From NCBI GenBank assembly GCA_030847615.1, contig JAUMIR010000003.1, positions 285,008,265-285,072,264 of the forward strand: DNA of 64,000 nucleotides, given 5' to 3'. Position 1 is the stretch's first letter. The number at the start of each line of letters is the position of its first letter. The stretch comes from Gambelia wislizenii. Lineage: Eukaryota; Chordata; Lepidosauria; Squamata; Crotaphytidae. Made by a program: the position numbers and the translations under genes. The notes beneath the pieces were generated by a model, which worked only from the letters and a program-made list of their open reading frames with translations, made no database searches and was not told where the DNA came from. Below are positions 45,848 to 57,969 of this stretch, in pieces.

Positions 45848-47440
45848 ATGATAAATGATTATCTGACCCAACAAAATATTCGAAAAATGACTGAGACCGA
45901 AAGAGAAGATTTAAACAGAATGATCACAATCTCAGAGGTTGAGAAAGCAATTAAATTGTTAAGGGGAAACAAGACTCCAGGCCCCGACGGATTCTCTTCA
46001 AACTTCTATAAGGCCTTTGCAGAGATGTTAAAGATTCCACTAACAAAAACCTTTAACAATATACTAATGGGTGGAGAGCTGCCATTATCGTGGCAAGATG
46101 CAAACATTGTACTAATACCAAAAGAGAACAAAGATGTGGAGGATATGCGGAGTTATAGACCGATCTCACTCTTAAACACCGATTATAAAATCTTTACAAA
46201 TATTTTGGCTGAAAGGTTAAAGAAGATACTAGCTCAATGGATAGATAAAGATCAGACGGGTTTCCTTCCGAATAGACGTATAAGTACTAACATTAGGAAG
46301 ATATTAAATCTTATCGAATATTTTGACAAGCAGCCTGACAAAAAATTTACGATGATAGCATTAGATGCAGAACGGGCTTTTGATAGCATCAATTGGAAAT
46401 TTATGTTACAACTACTAGAAAAAGTAGAAGTAGGAAACCAATACCTGAATGCAATCAAAGCCATATACAATAAACAGACGGCGCAAATCATGATTAATGG
46501 CCAAAAAACAAAGCCTATAAGCTTGGAGAAGGGGGTAAGACAAGGTTGCCCTCTCTCCCCATTACTTTTTATTATGGTCTTAGAAGTGTTATGCAACAAA
46601 ATTAGAATAGAAAAAGAGATTCAGGGAGTTAGAATCAAAAATCAAATATACAAAATTAGCGCTTACGCAGATGATCTTGCAATTCATTTAGAAGATCCAC
46701 TGAAATCTATTCCACCATTACAGAGAATACTTGAAGAATTTGGTAAATTCTCTGGCATTACTATAAATAAAGAAAAAACAACATTGTTAACAAAGAATAT
46801 GGATAGAAAAGAAGAGGATACACTTAAAGTACTCACGAGCTACAAAGTAGAGAAGGAACTCAGATATTTAGGAATAATAATTACTAAAAACAATATGGAT
46901 TTGGTTGATAATAATTATAAAAAGAAATGGTTCGAAATTTTAAAAGATATGGAAAATTGGAAACATCTAAACCAATCTCTTTTAGGCAGAATAGCAGCGG
47001 TAAAAATGACACTGTTACCAAAGATGATCTATCTGTTTCAGAATCTCCCCATTATATTAAATGATAATCTGTTCAAACTCTGGAATAAAGATGTGATGAA
47101 ATTCATTTGGCAAGATAAAAAGCCCAGAATAAGACATAAAATACTACAAGATGAAAAGGCGAGAGGCGGACTGGGTTTATCAAACCTGAAGTTATACTAT
47201 CAAGCAAGCGTCATTGTCTGGTTATACGATTGGTTCACGTTAGAAGACAATAAACTATTGACTTTAGAAGGTGTTGGCATGAAATTTGGATTTCATGCTT
47301 ATCTGTGGTATAGTAAAGAAAAAATTGACAGAAATTTCAATAATCATTTTATAAGAAAATCTCTCCTTAGAATTTGGAAAAAGATCAAACCACAAATCTA
47401 TATTAAGCTACCCTTATGGGTGTCCCCACAGGAGGCATTT
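45848..47440 (+). pseudogene. L1 ORF2 reverse transcriptase (dead copy)
   Basis: Open for about 530 residues. Reverse-transcriptase blocks in order are: NKTPGPDGF; SYRPISLLNTDYKIFTNILA; DQTGFLPNRR; ALDAERAFDSINWKF; GVRQGCPLSPLLF; and the catalytic AYADDLAI, with YADD at 46664-46675. Then follow LRYLGI, a thumb-like region and the C-terminal LYYQASVIVWLYDW. All three catalytic aspartates of the palm are present. The frame then runs into CR1 and stops. Confidence 0.93.
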
Positions 47441-48202
47441 AGAATCATAGAATCATAGAATTGCAGAGTTGGAAGAGACCACGAGGGCCATCCAGTCCAA
47501 CCCCCCTGCCACGCAGGAAATCTTGATCAAAGCATCCCTGACAGATGGCCATCCAGCCTCTGTTTAAAGACCTCCAAGGAAGAAGACCCCACCACGCTCC
47601 GAGGGAGTGCATTCCACTGTCGAACAGCTCTTACTGTCAAAAAGTTCCTCCTCATGTTGAGGTGGAATCTCTGTTCCTGGAGCTTGCACCCATTGCTCCG
47701 TGTTCCAGTCTCTGGAGCAGCAGAAAACAAGCCCGCTCCATCCTCAGCGTGACATCCCTTCAAATACTTAAACAGGGCTATCATATCGCCTCTAAACCGT
47801 CTTTTTTCCAGGCTAAACATACCCAGCTCCCTAAGTCTCTCCTCATAAGGCATCATTTCCAGACCTTTCACCATTTTAGTTGCCCTTCTCTGGACACACT
47901 CCAATTTGTCAATATCCTTTCTGAATTGTGGTGCCCAGAACTGGACACAGTATTCTAAGTGAGGTCTGACCAAGGCAGAATAGAGTGGCACTATTACTTC
48001 CCTTGATCTAGACACTATACTTCTATTGATACAGCCCAAAATCGCATTGGCCTTTTTAGCTGCCGCATCACACTGTTGGCTCATGTTCAACTTGTGGTCT
48101 ACTAGGACTCCTAGATCCCTTTCGCACGTAGTCTCATTCAGCCAGGTCTCTCCCATCCTATATTTATGCATTTCATTTTTCCGCCCTAAATGCAGTACTT
48201 TA
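47441..48202 (-). mobile_element. CR1 LINE inserted in L1 ORF2
   Basis: Minus-strand CR1 with its 3' end at the left: octamer repeats AGAATCATAGAATCATAG, then TTGCAGAGTTGGAAGAGACC. The ORF at 48171-47527 is the C-terminal 214 residues of CR1 ORF2: [58 protein letters not shown], and AVRQWNALPRSVVGSSSLE. 5'-truncated just before this. CATTT flanks both sides (47436-47440 and 48203-48207), a possible 5-bp target duplication. Confidence 0.93.
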
Positions 48203-49114
48203 CATTTCTTCTCTATGGAAATGATCCATAGAGAAAAGTGGTGGACATATAATGAGCTGCTAATTTTTCAACAAAAGGAGTGCAGACTTAAAACCAAGGA
48301 AGAATTAGAAGAGAATCAGATAAAATGTTCCTGGTTCCAATATCGTCAGCTTTTAGAGAGGTTTAAAATAGATAACAAAGAGATAGGGGTGGAGAACTTA
48401 AAAACTGAGTTAGACCTTCTACTGGCAGACCATAAGGGGATTAAGATATCAGGGGTGTATAAACTACTGTTGAAATTGGAGTTAGAACAGGAGACAGTGA
48501 AGGAACATATGATAAAGTGGTCTAGGAATGTGGGGCGTAGTATTTTAATGGAAGAGTGGGAAACCCTGTGGAAAAAGAGCGTGAGATCCTTAATAAATAA
48601 TGAATTAAGAGAAAACTGCTACAAAATGCAATATCGTTGGTATCTAACTCCAAGGATATTGTCAAAGATGTATAAGCAAGTTAAACCAAATTGTTGGAAA
48701 TGCGGGGATATAAACGGCTCTTTTTTTCATATGTGGTGGACGTGCAAAATGGCCAAACAATTTTGGAATAATATACACAATGAGATTAGAGGAATCCTTA
48801 AGTCGGATTTTAAATTAAAACCAGAGCTTTATTTATTGAATATCTTTGATGAGGGCTTCCCTATAAAACATAAAAAAGTCATGCTATATATGACCACCAC
48901 GGCTAGGATAGTGTACGCGAGATATTGGCGGCAAAATAAGATCCCTAGCAAGGAAGAATGGCAGATGAAAATGAGAGAAGTGGTTCAAATGGAATTTCTA
49001 ACAGGTTGGATTAAGCATAGATCGGTGGAGGACTTTAGAACGGATTGGGAAGTGATAATTGAGTTTTGGAAGGGAAAATGGAATGGGCATATGAATACAT
49101 GGATTATAGACTAA
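48203..49114 (+). pseudogene. L1 ORF2 C-terminal region (right of CR1)
   Basis: Resumes MIHREKWWTYNELLIFQQKE. It carries the C-terminal motif C-x2-C-x7-H-x4-C in CWKCGDINGSFFHMWWTC, then KQFWNNI, and ends GHMNTWIID at the stop near 49114. In the same reading frame as the upstream part, apart from the junction. Confidence 0.93.
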
Positions 49115-49391
49115 ATAATGGATGGATGGCACTTTTTCTGATTAGTAATAACCCTTGGTAGAAATGGAGTCAAGAGATAACTTTACCCCTCTGGAGGAGT
49201 TGAGCATTATAATTTCAGTATATCAGTTTTCTTTTGAATGTATTAATCAGATGATGAATGTATTAAGCAGAAGACTAAAGTATTAATCAGAAGACGAATT
49301 GTGATTTTGTAAGCTAACACGTACACTGTTGAGGTGGAAGTTTTTTTTATTGATTAATCATGTTGAAGTTATGAAAAATGTATATGTAAAA

Positions 49392-49410
49392 ATAATAATA
49401 ATAATAATAA
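49392..49410 (+). repeat. (AAT)n tail of L1
   Basis: Six ATA/AAT units instead of a plain poly-A. Confidence 0.9.
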
Positions 49411-49426
49411 AAAAGTTACCATGCTA
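49411..49426 (+). repeat. Target-site duplication, right, of L1
   Basis: Identical to 45147-45162. Confidence 0.95.
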
Positions 49427-49861
49427 GAAGAATAGCAGTATCAGGAATTGTGAGGGAAAGCTGACGTTTGCGGTATAAAGTGAATTTGCTTGCTAATTCA
49501 TCAAATATTTTCCACAGAAGGATCTTGGCATTACATAAATAATATGCCATCTATGCCCACAAAAAACAGGTTAAGCTCAAAATACAGCTGATGAAGAAGA
49601 AAGGCATTTCAATGGGTATTTACCAAAGTGTGTGAAGAGCTAGCTGCATGATCCTGTGACAAATGAAAAAAATGTGATGACCGGCACAACCTGGATTCCA
49701 CATGGAATACATGCAGTTCAAACATGCCTAGACCACAAATTAACCATATCCTGTTTAGCTGCTTCTGATAAAGCATAACTTGTGTTTTGAATGCTAAAAA
49801 TGTCTTCTGTCAATGGGATGGATGAGGCTTCCCAAATTACATGTGGCAGAACAATACCACA
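49427..49861. other. Intron 1 sequence without recognised features
   Basis: Nothing supportable seen. Confidence 0.5.
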
Positions 49862-50043
49862 GTACAGATATACCTCAGTTAACAAAGTAGATGTATTCCT
49901 GGGCATTACTTCTTTAACAGAAACTTTGGTACCAGAGGCAGAAATAACATGGAAAGAATCGTGTTAGATTCCTACACCACAAAAAGAAGAGTCCAACCTA
50001 TTTCAGCAAACTTTTTATTCAAAACTAACAGTATGCACACATG
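49862..50043 (+). repeat. Unclassified interspersed repeat, family H copy 2
   Basis: CAGATATACCTCAGTTAAC, TTCCTGGGCATTAC, GGTACCAGAGGCAG, CAGCAAACTTTTTATTC, as in 36776-36990. Confidence 0.65.
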
Positions 50044-50325
50044 AAATGAAATAGCCAAACATCTCCTTCCTCCAAGTCTAATCCTGCTTTATGTATCTTC
50101 TGCATACAAGTTAAGCAGATAGGGTGATAAAATGCAGCCTTGCCTGACCTCTTTGCCAATTGGAAACCTTTCCGTTTCTTTTTATTCTGTCCTGGCAGTA
50201 GCCTCTTGTCCTGAGTACAGATTATGCACCAGGACAATCAAATGTTGTGGCACACCCATTTCTTTAAGAGCAATCCAAAGTTTTTCATGATCTACACATT
50301 CAAAGGCTTTGCTATAAGCAGATTG
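50044..50325 (-). mobile_element. BovB LINE fragment, reverse-transcriptase region
   Basis: On the minus strand it reads YSKAFECVDHEKLWIALKEM, GVPQHLIVL, LYSGQEATARTE, then IGKEVRQGCILSPYLLNLY: the catalytic-aspartate block and the RQGCILSP block of BovB reverse transcriptase. One stop interrupts it. Confidence 0.88.
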
Positions 50326-50880
50326 CCCCTGGACTTACCGGGCGCCCCTTTTTGTGGCCAGTGAACCCCCTCCCCGGTCCTCGGGCCTGCCGCGCTGATT
50401 GGCTTAGAGGTGTGGCTAGTCCTCAACAGGGTCCGGCAGCTGGGGATATATTCCCAGCTGCTCGCTGGACCCAGCCAGTTGGCTCTTGTGAGCCGAAGAC
50501 CTGCCCACCCTCCCTCAGTTTGTACGTTTTTATATTAGTTAGGAGTTGACCTCTAATATGTATTCTGTATGTGTTTCCTTGTCACAGCTGTTCTCTGGTG
50601 GGCATGGGTTCTGCCACTATCTTGGGGTTAGGGGTCTCCGGTTGACTAACAGCAGGTCACGCCCAGGTTAACTGCAAGTTCATCTTCACCGGGACCCCGC
50701 CTTCGAGGGGGTGGGATCATGTGATCTGGTCGCATGGCCTGGTCTCATGATCTTGATCAGGTGATCTGGTCGTGTGATCGAGTCATGTAGCCGGTCACGT
50801 GATCTGTTAGGGCGTCCTGGGTCAAGTCTGGGGGGCTTGGCCGAAGCTTGGCTTAACCCATGCCCAGGCCAACCTCAGCA
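50326..50880 (+). mobile_element. GC-rich LTR-like block (unclassified)
   Basis: Sharp GC and CpG rise at the end of the BovB fragment. GATTGGCTTAG near 50397 (CCAAT on the other strand) is followed about 50 bp later by a TATA-like GGGGATATATTCCC. From 50715 to 50806 GTGATCTGGTCG-like units repeat, with CACGTG at 50796-50801. Promoter-like order and base composition suggest a solo LTR, but TG...CA termini and a target duplication could not be fixed. No coding sequence. Confidence 0.4.
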
Positions 50881-51688
50881 ACTATGACCAAATGGAAAGC
50901 TGTGGCCATTTCTGCCAACACCTTCATCCATCTTATATTTCCTTCATTTCTGTATTAAACTCTTCTGTGCATATATCATGCATCTGGCTTCACTGGAATT
51001 GGTAGGGCACAGGAAAAGGGGGGGATTATTTCACTCGGCCCTCAATTTATAAAAGCACAGGCTGATTTTCTTCTACAATCTTTTGGTGTGCTCCATTATT
51101 TTTGCCTGTGTCCAGTGAGAAAACCAGGAAAGCAGAGGAGGGCAAACATTATTCCACCTTGGATTTGGCTCCTATTCCTGCTCTCTCGGCAGAGAGTGCG
51201 AGCCAGCTGAGTTCCAACTTCAGTACACCTGTATACCTTTCTGCTGTACAAAGAGGAACACCTTTGTCCTCCTAAGTTAAAAGTGGAATGAGGAGACAGG
51301 AGTGTATAGAGTGTATGGGAAATCAAATCCTTTATTTTCCTTTTATTTTGCCACTCTTTTTTCAGAGAAAAGAAAGCTGTGCATGAAAGAGGGAATTTGT
51401 TTGTATGGATCTGTGTTTCCTCTTCACTTTTAGAACCATTTTTAGGCCAGAAGTCAAGAGGAAAGGGAGATGAAAGACCACACATGCAAAACAGCTCTCT
51501 CACCCTTGCACCCTTCAGAAGTACATTATCTCCATCTTCCATCTGTCAAGGAGGAATGAAGCAGGATGGCAAAGGGGGGTCATCTTAAGTCAAGACCACC
51601 AGTTTCTAAACCCTAATCAAAGGGCATAGCTGGTTCCAAAGCTCCTCATGTTCCATCCAGCCAAACATGCTGCAGAAGAGAAGACAAA
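50881..51688. other. Intron 1 sequence without recognised features
   Basis: ORFs of 69 and 148 residues here have no family signal. Confidence 0.45.
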
Positions 51689-52331
51689 GGGGTTGTCTCT
51701 ACAAGGCTATAAAATGTGGATTGATGTGCACTAATGCCAATTCACAGCAGCTTTCATTTGTCTTAACGATTTTTTGGCAAGATCACAGGCATGTGAAGGT
51801 ATCCACATGCATTGTTCAAATGGGCATGCATGCGAAACAAGATGGCAGGCACAAGTGAATTGCTCATGTCTTTATTCCCACCAGTTGCCACCGCCAAACA
51901 GTATTTTTTTAAAAAAAAAATACAAGGTGCAGAAGTGCGATATTCTGCGTAAATAAATAGGAAAAGAGAGAGAAAAGGCTGTTTCATTGCTTCAGCACAC
52001 AATTGCTACGTGAAAATCCAACATGGCGGTTTGGGGCACTTGCTTTGCCAGCAAGCTCCACCCCCTGTGCTTATCCGACCAATCAGCTTTCCACTTCCAC
52101 TCTTATTAGGAATGCGTAGCAGAGCGAATCAGTTGTCTCAATGATCAGGAATGCACATTTCCTTCAGAGTTTTAAAAAAATACCAGAAACGCCGCAAAGG
52201 CTTTTCCCGTGGAGTGTTGGCATTTTTGGCTCCCCTCCTTCCGAATACGGTGGATTGATATGGGATTTCATTAAGACAAATTGTATTCTCCTCAAATTCT
52301 ATGAGGAGTATTTTCACCATACAGACAACCC
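51689..52331 (+). mobile_element. Harbinger-like MITE, copy B
   Basis: 643 bp. Left end GGGGTTGTCTCTACAAGG, right end CATACAGACAACCC, AAA on both sides. The interior has GTGAAAATCCAACATGGCGG near 52011 and ATCCGACCAATCAG near 52074. Confidence 0.72.
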
Positions 52332-52848
52332 AAATAAAGCTCCTGCCTTCCAGATAACACAAGCACTTCAGGTAGCCTATTTTATGGGGATTAATAGCAA
52401 CATTTCATGACTGACCAGTGAACATGTGCAAAGCTCTCCCTACTCTGCTCTACTCCTCTACTCTACCCTACTCTAACTTCATTGGCTTCAAAAGGGCTTC
52501 TGCATAAATGAAATCTTGTTTCATTTGAAACAATGAAATGTTTCAAAAGGGCATATTTTAATTAATGAGATATCTTTATACAAAACATGACTCCAAGTAC
52601 AGACATGCAGACATACACATAATTTCAAAAAAAAAAAAAAAGTTAGAAAAACACATATACAAAACCAGATGTTAGTTTCATACAAGAAGTCACCTGGTGT
52701 CAATTTAACCTAAAAATTTTAATATATACACCATTGGTTATCTGAAACCAATTAGCAAGCAGATTTTATGCGGAGAAAGAGAGAGCATGGGGCAGAAGGA
52801 GGGCTCACTCTTTCTGTACACAGCCTGGAATACCTTTGAACCTCAATA
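52332..52848. other. Intron 1 sequence without recognised features
   Basis: Only A-runs (52626) and CTCTACTCTACT-type short repeats at 52443-52475. Confidence 0.5.
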
Positions 52849-53100
52849 CAGTAGGACCCCTGTATACACTGGGGATTAGTTCTGGGGGGGCATGGATACC
52901 AAAAACTATGGATAATAACAAACACTATTGAAAATAATGGGACTTCTGGTTTAAAATACCATAGAGTTGCCTTAGAAGACCTAGAAAATGGCTAGAGCGA
53001 ACACATTTTCTAGGAATACTCTATAGTAGGTGTGCTGTTTTGTGTCCCATGGATAATTGAATCAGTGGATAATGAATCAATGGATATGTGGGTCCTACTG
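52849..53100 (+). mobile_element. Tigger/mariner-like MITE, third subfamily
   Basis: 252 bp. Ends CAGTAGGACCCCTGTAT / ATATGTGGGTCCTACTG are inverted repeats, with TA at 52847-52848 and 53101-53102. Non-coding. Confidence 0.85.
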
Positions 53101-53102
53101 TA

Positions 53103-56100
53103 TTTGAAAGCATATTATGTCAAGAGGATAAGTACTGGCCACATGTGCACCAGTTCAGCCTTCTGCAGAACACGTTGGAAATTTCAGCTGAAAAAACATC
53201 AATTCAGTCACTCTGGGACTGCAGTCAATAGACTTTACTAGTAAACAACTGTTTCTTTTTACTTGAGACATACAGCATAGGATGATACTGTGGGGATAAT
53301 ATATTTTAAAATGGGTTTACAAGTCTCTCAAGGTAAGAACCAATTACATAACAATTAATGCACAGGTAAGTGCACATCAGCAGCCTGATGCTTATCCTGC
53401 CTTAAAAGTAAACCCTTTAAAATGTCCTGTCATGTGCTTTGTCATGTTTTATACATAAAGCCATAGGATGGATTCTAAATAACATGTTTTCTTTGTTCAA
53501 GGTCACATTGTCACAAATGTAGCTTTTATTTTCCAAAAATAATTTTAAGAGGGAAAAACAGATGCCATATTAATTGATCTACAAAATTGCTTTCATACAT
53601 CTCTCTCTCTTTTCCCCCCCTCTCATTTTCCAGTCTTTCTCAAAACCTTCAGCTTAGTCATGTGTTCAGGCAAGCATGCCTAGCTGTTAAGGGTATAAAA
53701 TAAGAATTGTCTGCAGAAGAACAAGTAGAGCTGCTTTATATCACAGGTGGGAACTGTGTGACTCTTGATATGTTGTTGTACTGTAACTTTTGCAGTCCTA
53801 GCCAGTTTAACCAGTAATGAGTCATTCTAGCAGTTGCAATTCATTGATATGGGGGGAGGGGCGGAGTGGAGGCACAATTTTCATCTTTGCTTTAGATTCA
53901 GAGCCATCAAATGTCTAACAGAGGTTCAGTATAGGCTAGTTAAAAAAAATATGTTGTCTTAATCTGCAAGGGTGCAGGAACTGAGTTAGGTAGAAAACTA
54001 CTCAGCTAGGATCAAATCACATTGAACTTGAATGGCACCTACTTCTGAATATACATATATAGGATTCTTCCATTGTCTCATGGAAGAAACATGCACATGC
54101 AATGACCATAATGTCCTAGTATTTTAGATACTAGAGATGGCAAATACAAAAGAAATCATCAGCAGATTTGGTAAATATTACAGTTTTGCCAATATTTTTA
54201 TCTCAATAACATTTTTAAAACAACAAGAGAATAACCACTTGATGTTCCTGCAAAAGTATTATCTTCGCATTATAAAAAGGCAATCAATTGAAATTCATCC
54301 ACTTCAGAATTTTCACCTGGCTTGAAGCAACCACACCTACCTTATAACTATTTCCAAGACTCTGAAAGCCAAACACATGGTTGGCAACTCAACATCTGCA
54401 GAGAAGACTTGGAGCTGTACTATTCCTTGCATACATATTTCAATCACTCATAAGTGCTTCAAAAGGTAAAGCAAGACACAAAGTTCAAAGGAAACATGTT
54501 AACTGCAAGAGCATGTACTTTTAAAGAATTCTATGTAAAATGTTTGGTCACTGGCAAATCCAGCAGGACCTGCTACACAGCAATTTTTACAAACTGCTTG
54601 CTTCATTCAACATCACCTTGTCAAAGGTTAACAGGAATTTCCAGCTTTCTGTGGAATGCTTGTTCTTCCCACACAATCCACCCCTGCATTGCCAAAGTTC
54701 TAAAATAAGACAGTGTAGCAGCTGTTAGCTTTGTTTAACAACAGCTTTCTATTAAAAGATCACTTCTGATATTAGTCATTCCATCTTAACCACACAACCT
54801 GGTGAGTTTTACTTTTAGCAACTGCTTTGAACTGACTACCAGGTACTGTGATTTGAAACAGCTTTCATACAAAAGAGGAGAGAATGGAGCTTTAAAAGCC
54901 TGGCCATTCATGAAATGGGTAAATAGATTTTTTTCCCCAGTGGGTCAAAATCAAGACTTTCAAAGTCGTGATGGCAAGAATTATACTGGGTTGGGCTGAA
55001 GTATCTGAAGTATCCCTGTCTAAAGAAGGGATGGGGAATAGTGTGGCTCTCCATACACTACCTTACTGCAACTCTCATCAGCCTAGACAGCATAGCCAAT
55101 GACAAGGGATGCTGGGAGTTGTAGTTCAGCAACATTTGAAAGGCTACATTTCTACAAGTTTGGGGAAAGCTTTCCTCAACCTTAGGAGACAATTCAACAA
55201 ATATTGAATAGTTCTATTAATTTGTTCATGAACACTGCAGTGTTGGTTTTGTTCCTCACCAACGTTCTGTAAGTTTTCAACTATCTCAACATAGATTTCA
55301 GGTAAATAAAAGCAGAGCCTGGAAAAGTTACTTTTTGGAACTACAACTCCCAGAATTACTCCACCCATCACGGCTCTGGAGAAAACAGTCTTCTACTTCC
55401 ATTGTATGCTAACACTCCCAAGCAAATTTTCAGTTATTATTATAGTCAAGCAGACTTGCATAAACAAACATTCTTACTTAGCTGAATCACACTAAATTGC
55501 ATAGGAATGTAATGATGAGCAAAGTTTAGACTCAAAGACTGAAAACTGTGGTATTTCCATGCACAGTGTTAGGGATTATCACAGTTTGAAGTGGAACATA
55601 GGCCACCCAACTAGGGAAGCTGTCAATGTGAAGTTTAAATGCCCAGTGTAAAGCCAAGGCTAACCTTCAGCCCCTTGTACTGACACAAATGTATTTCAAA
55701 GTAGTTTTCTCCAACTTCCAGATGACAGCAGTTGCTCTAGCTATAAAAATAATCTTGTCAGGATTTGAAGAAAAAGTGCAATACTACTGTATAAGTGGAT
55801 GGGAAACATGTGTTCTTCCAGATGTTGTTGGACTACAATTCCTCCTCCTCTTCCTTGTTGACTATACTGCATATGAGTGATGGGGACTGGAAGTCAGCAA
55901 CATCTGGAAGACAAAACATTCTCTACTTCTGCGCTTCAGCATAGAAGAACTGTATGATTTAGTGGGGCTAGATCCAGTGGGGTATGATGTATGTTCACTC
56001 AAGTTGAGTTCACAACTCAAAGAATGTATCCCACTCTGAACTGGCTGAAAAGAAGAAGCAGAAAAGAAGAAACATTTCCCAGTAATTTGGAAATACCACA

Positions 56101-57700
56101 CAATTACATCTCACCAGGCATCAGTGGCAATGGATCCCATTTTGACTGCAAAAAGATTTAGGAACTTGCATCTGTATTGCAAGCACTTCCCCCCACCCCT
56201 GTTTGTGTGATCCTGTTTGAAATACAGATGGCACAGCTCTGGTAGGAGGAGAGAATGTTGCAATTCAGAATGGTTCTACATAACCTTCAATTCAGCTCTG
56301 TAACTAGTGCTATGGAAACCTATGTGAGATTGCTGCCTCCTTTTCTTACAGAAAGAAAATGAAATGCAGAGAGTGCTTATTAAGCTCACATACAGCTTAC
56401 GGTTTTATTTGCACTATTAAAAATGAATGTTATTCTATTCTACTAACTTTTGAGAAATAACATGTTTCACATTATTTTTCAACTGATACATCTTCAAGTG
56501 CCTCAAACCCAAAGCTTGGAAAAGTTGTACTTTTTGGGACTACCACTCTCAAAATCCCCCAGCCAACATGAGTTTCTGGGAGGTGTAGTCCCAAAAAGTA
56601 ACTCTGCTGATGCTTAATTATATTCATCTTGATCAAGGAAGCAACAGCATGATGTGACACTCTTGGAAGAGCTGTCAAACAGCACAAGATATATAGCTAG
56701 AAAACAGAAAGAAAGAAAACAGAACACAGAATAAACATATATTTAGCTTACTAGGTTTTTTGTGTGTGCTTATATTTCCTTTTCACAAGGTAAAAAATGA
56801 AATCTTGTTCCTCATATTTATAGAACCAATGTTTCATTACTAAGATTTGCCTAAATGCACATGAAGCATCTTATATATTGCAGGGAGCCATGTTAACATC
56901 CAAAAAATTATGGGAAAAGATAAAACTTGGGTTTGGCACTTTGACTGGAGTACTGAATAGTAAACTAATTGGCACTCATTAATCTCCAAATGCCACAGTC
57001 ATGAAACAAACAGATGTAAATTTCTTCAGAGTTGGTGAGATCCTAAACATGAAAAACATGTTGCCACTTTGTGTACAGCTGCTAGCATTTAAAGAGCCAA
57101 TTAGGTAGATTTGGGTTCATTCCTAATTCTGTACTAGGTTGTCACCTTTTGTTTGTTTGTTCTTCTTGACCTCATCTCTGTGCCTTTTGACAGCTGTACA
57201 GCATTGATACAACAGATTCAGCTTTTCTAATCACTAATGGTCTTGAAACAAAACAAAACACTGATTTGTTTTTCCTGCAGGCAGAAACTGAAAATATAGC
57301 ACTGTCAGGAAAAGGCTGCAAACTCGGTCAGATTAGTTGACTAAGTAGCACTCCTGATTTTTGTTAGACTACATCTCCCATCAACCTTAAGTAATAGAGT
57401 CAATTGTAAGAGATTATGGCAGCTGTAATCCAGTGGTATCTGGACAGCCACAAATTTCTCAGCCTAGTAAGTCAAAGATGTACAGTAACCCTCCTTCATG
57501 TATTTACTCACATGTACAGGTTTCCAAAAATATCAAGGAGCAGCAGAATATCTCTAATTAAATAGCCCTGATATTTAGGGATGCAAGTACTCAACTATTT
57601 CAAATAATTTCTGCAGTCTTTTCCCTGCTGCAGTGAGAAATATTTCTGCACAGTTCTTGCCCAGCATTTATATGTCCCAAAGTGTTTCAAAAAATTATTC
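53103..57700. other. Intron 1 sequence with decayed MITEs
   Basis: hAT-like palindromic MITE remnants near 53741-53840, 55025-55145, 55790-55915 and 57340-57460 (GTTGTTGGACTACAATTCC-type text). 56515-56606 is a self-complementary hairpin (TTTTTGGGACTACCACTC / GTGTAGTCCCAAAAAG). No exon seen. Confidence 0.5.
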
Positions 57701-57794
57701 TATGCAAAACACATGACGGTGTTTGGGGGTTTTTTGCATGAACATTGTTCATGTGCTAAAAAGCACTGTTACAAAAACAACAACAACACACATT

Positions 57795-57814
57795 TGTGTG
57801 TGTGTGTGTGTGTG
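57795..57814 (+). repeat. (GT)n microsatellite
   Basis: About ten GT units. Confidence 0.9.
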
Positions 57815-57969
57815 AATGTAATGTTTTTCCATACAAATCCCCTCATGATTTTGGCTCCCAAAAATTATGTGTTTCTGGAAACAGTGGAATTTACAAAATT
57901 GTGCAAGACATGTACAAAAGGCACTGTTCCAGAACCCCATATTGAAGTGGGAGGCTGTGCCAAAATCAT

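Larger units (their letters stand above)
45163..49410 (+). mobile_element. 5'-truncated L1 LINE with CR1 nested inside
   Basis: Flanked by a perfect 16-bp duplication. It begins in the C-terminal part of the apurinic endonuclease domain (RIDIDMF, then SDHN near 45254). It continues through reverse transcriptase and the C-terminal cysteine motif, and ends in an (AAT)n tail. Frame damage: a frameshift near 45560-45600, stops at 45713-45715 and 45758-45760, and the CR1 at 47441-48202. ORF1 and the 5' UTR are missing. Apart from these lesions the coding sequence is well kept, so it is a fairly young but dead copy. Oriented antisense to HUNK. Confidence 0.95.

Noticed and set aside
45848..47458. 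A 536-residue ORF as a possible host gene
   Set aside because: It is L1 ORF2: the reverse-transcriptase blocks including YADD are all present, and the element is flanked by a 16-bp target duplication.
47527..48171. A 214-residue minus-strand ORF as a host gene
   Set aside because: It is the CR1 ORF2 C-terminus, with the CR1 3' octamers at its end.
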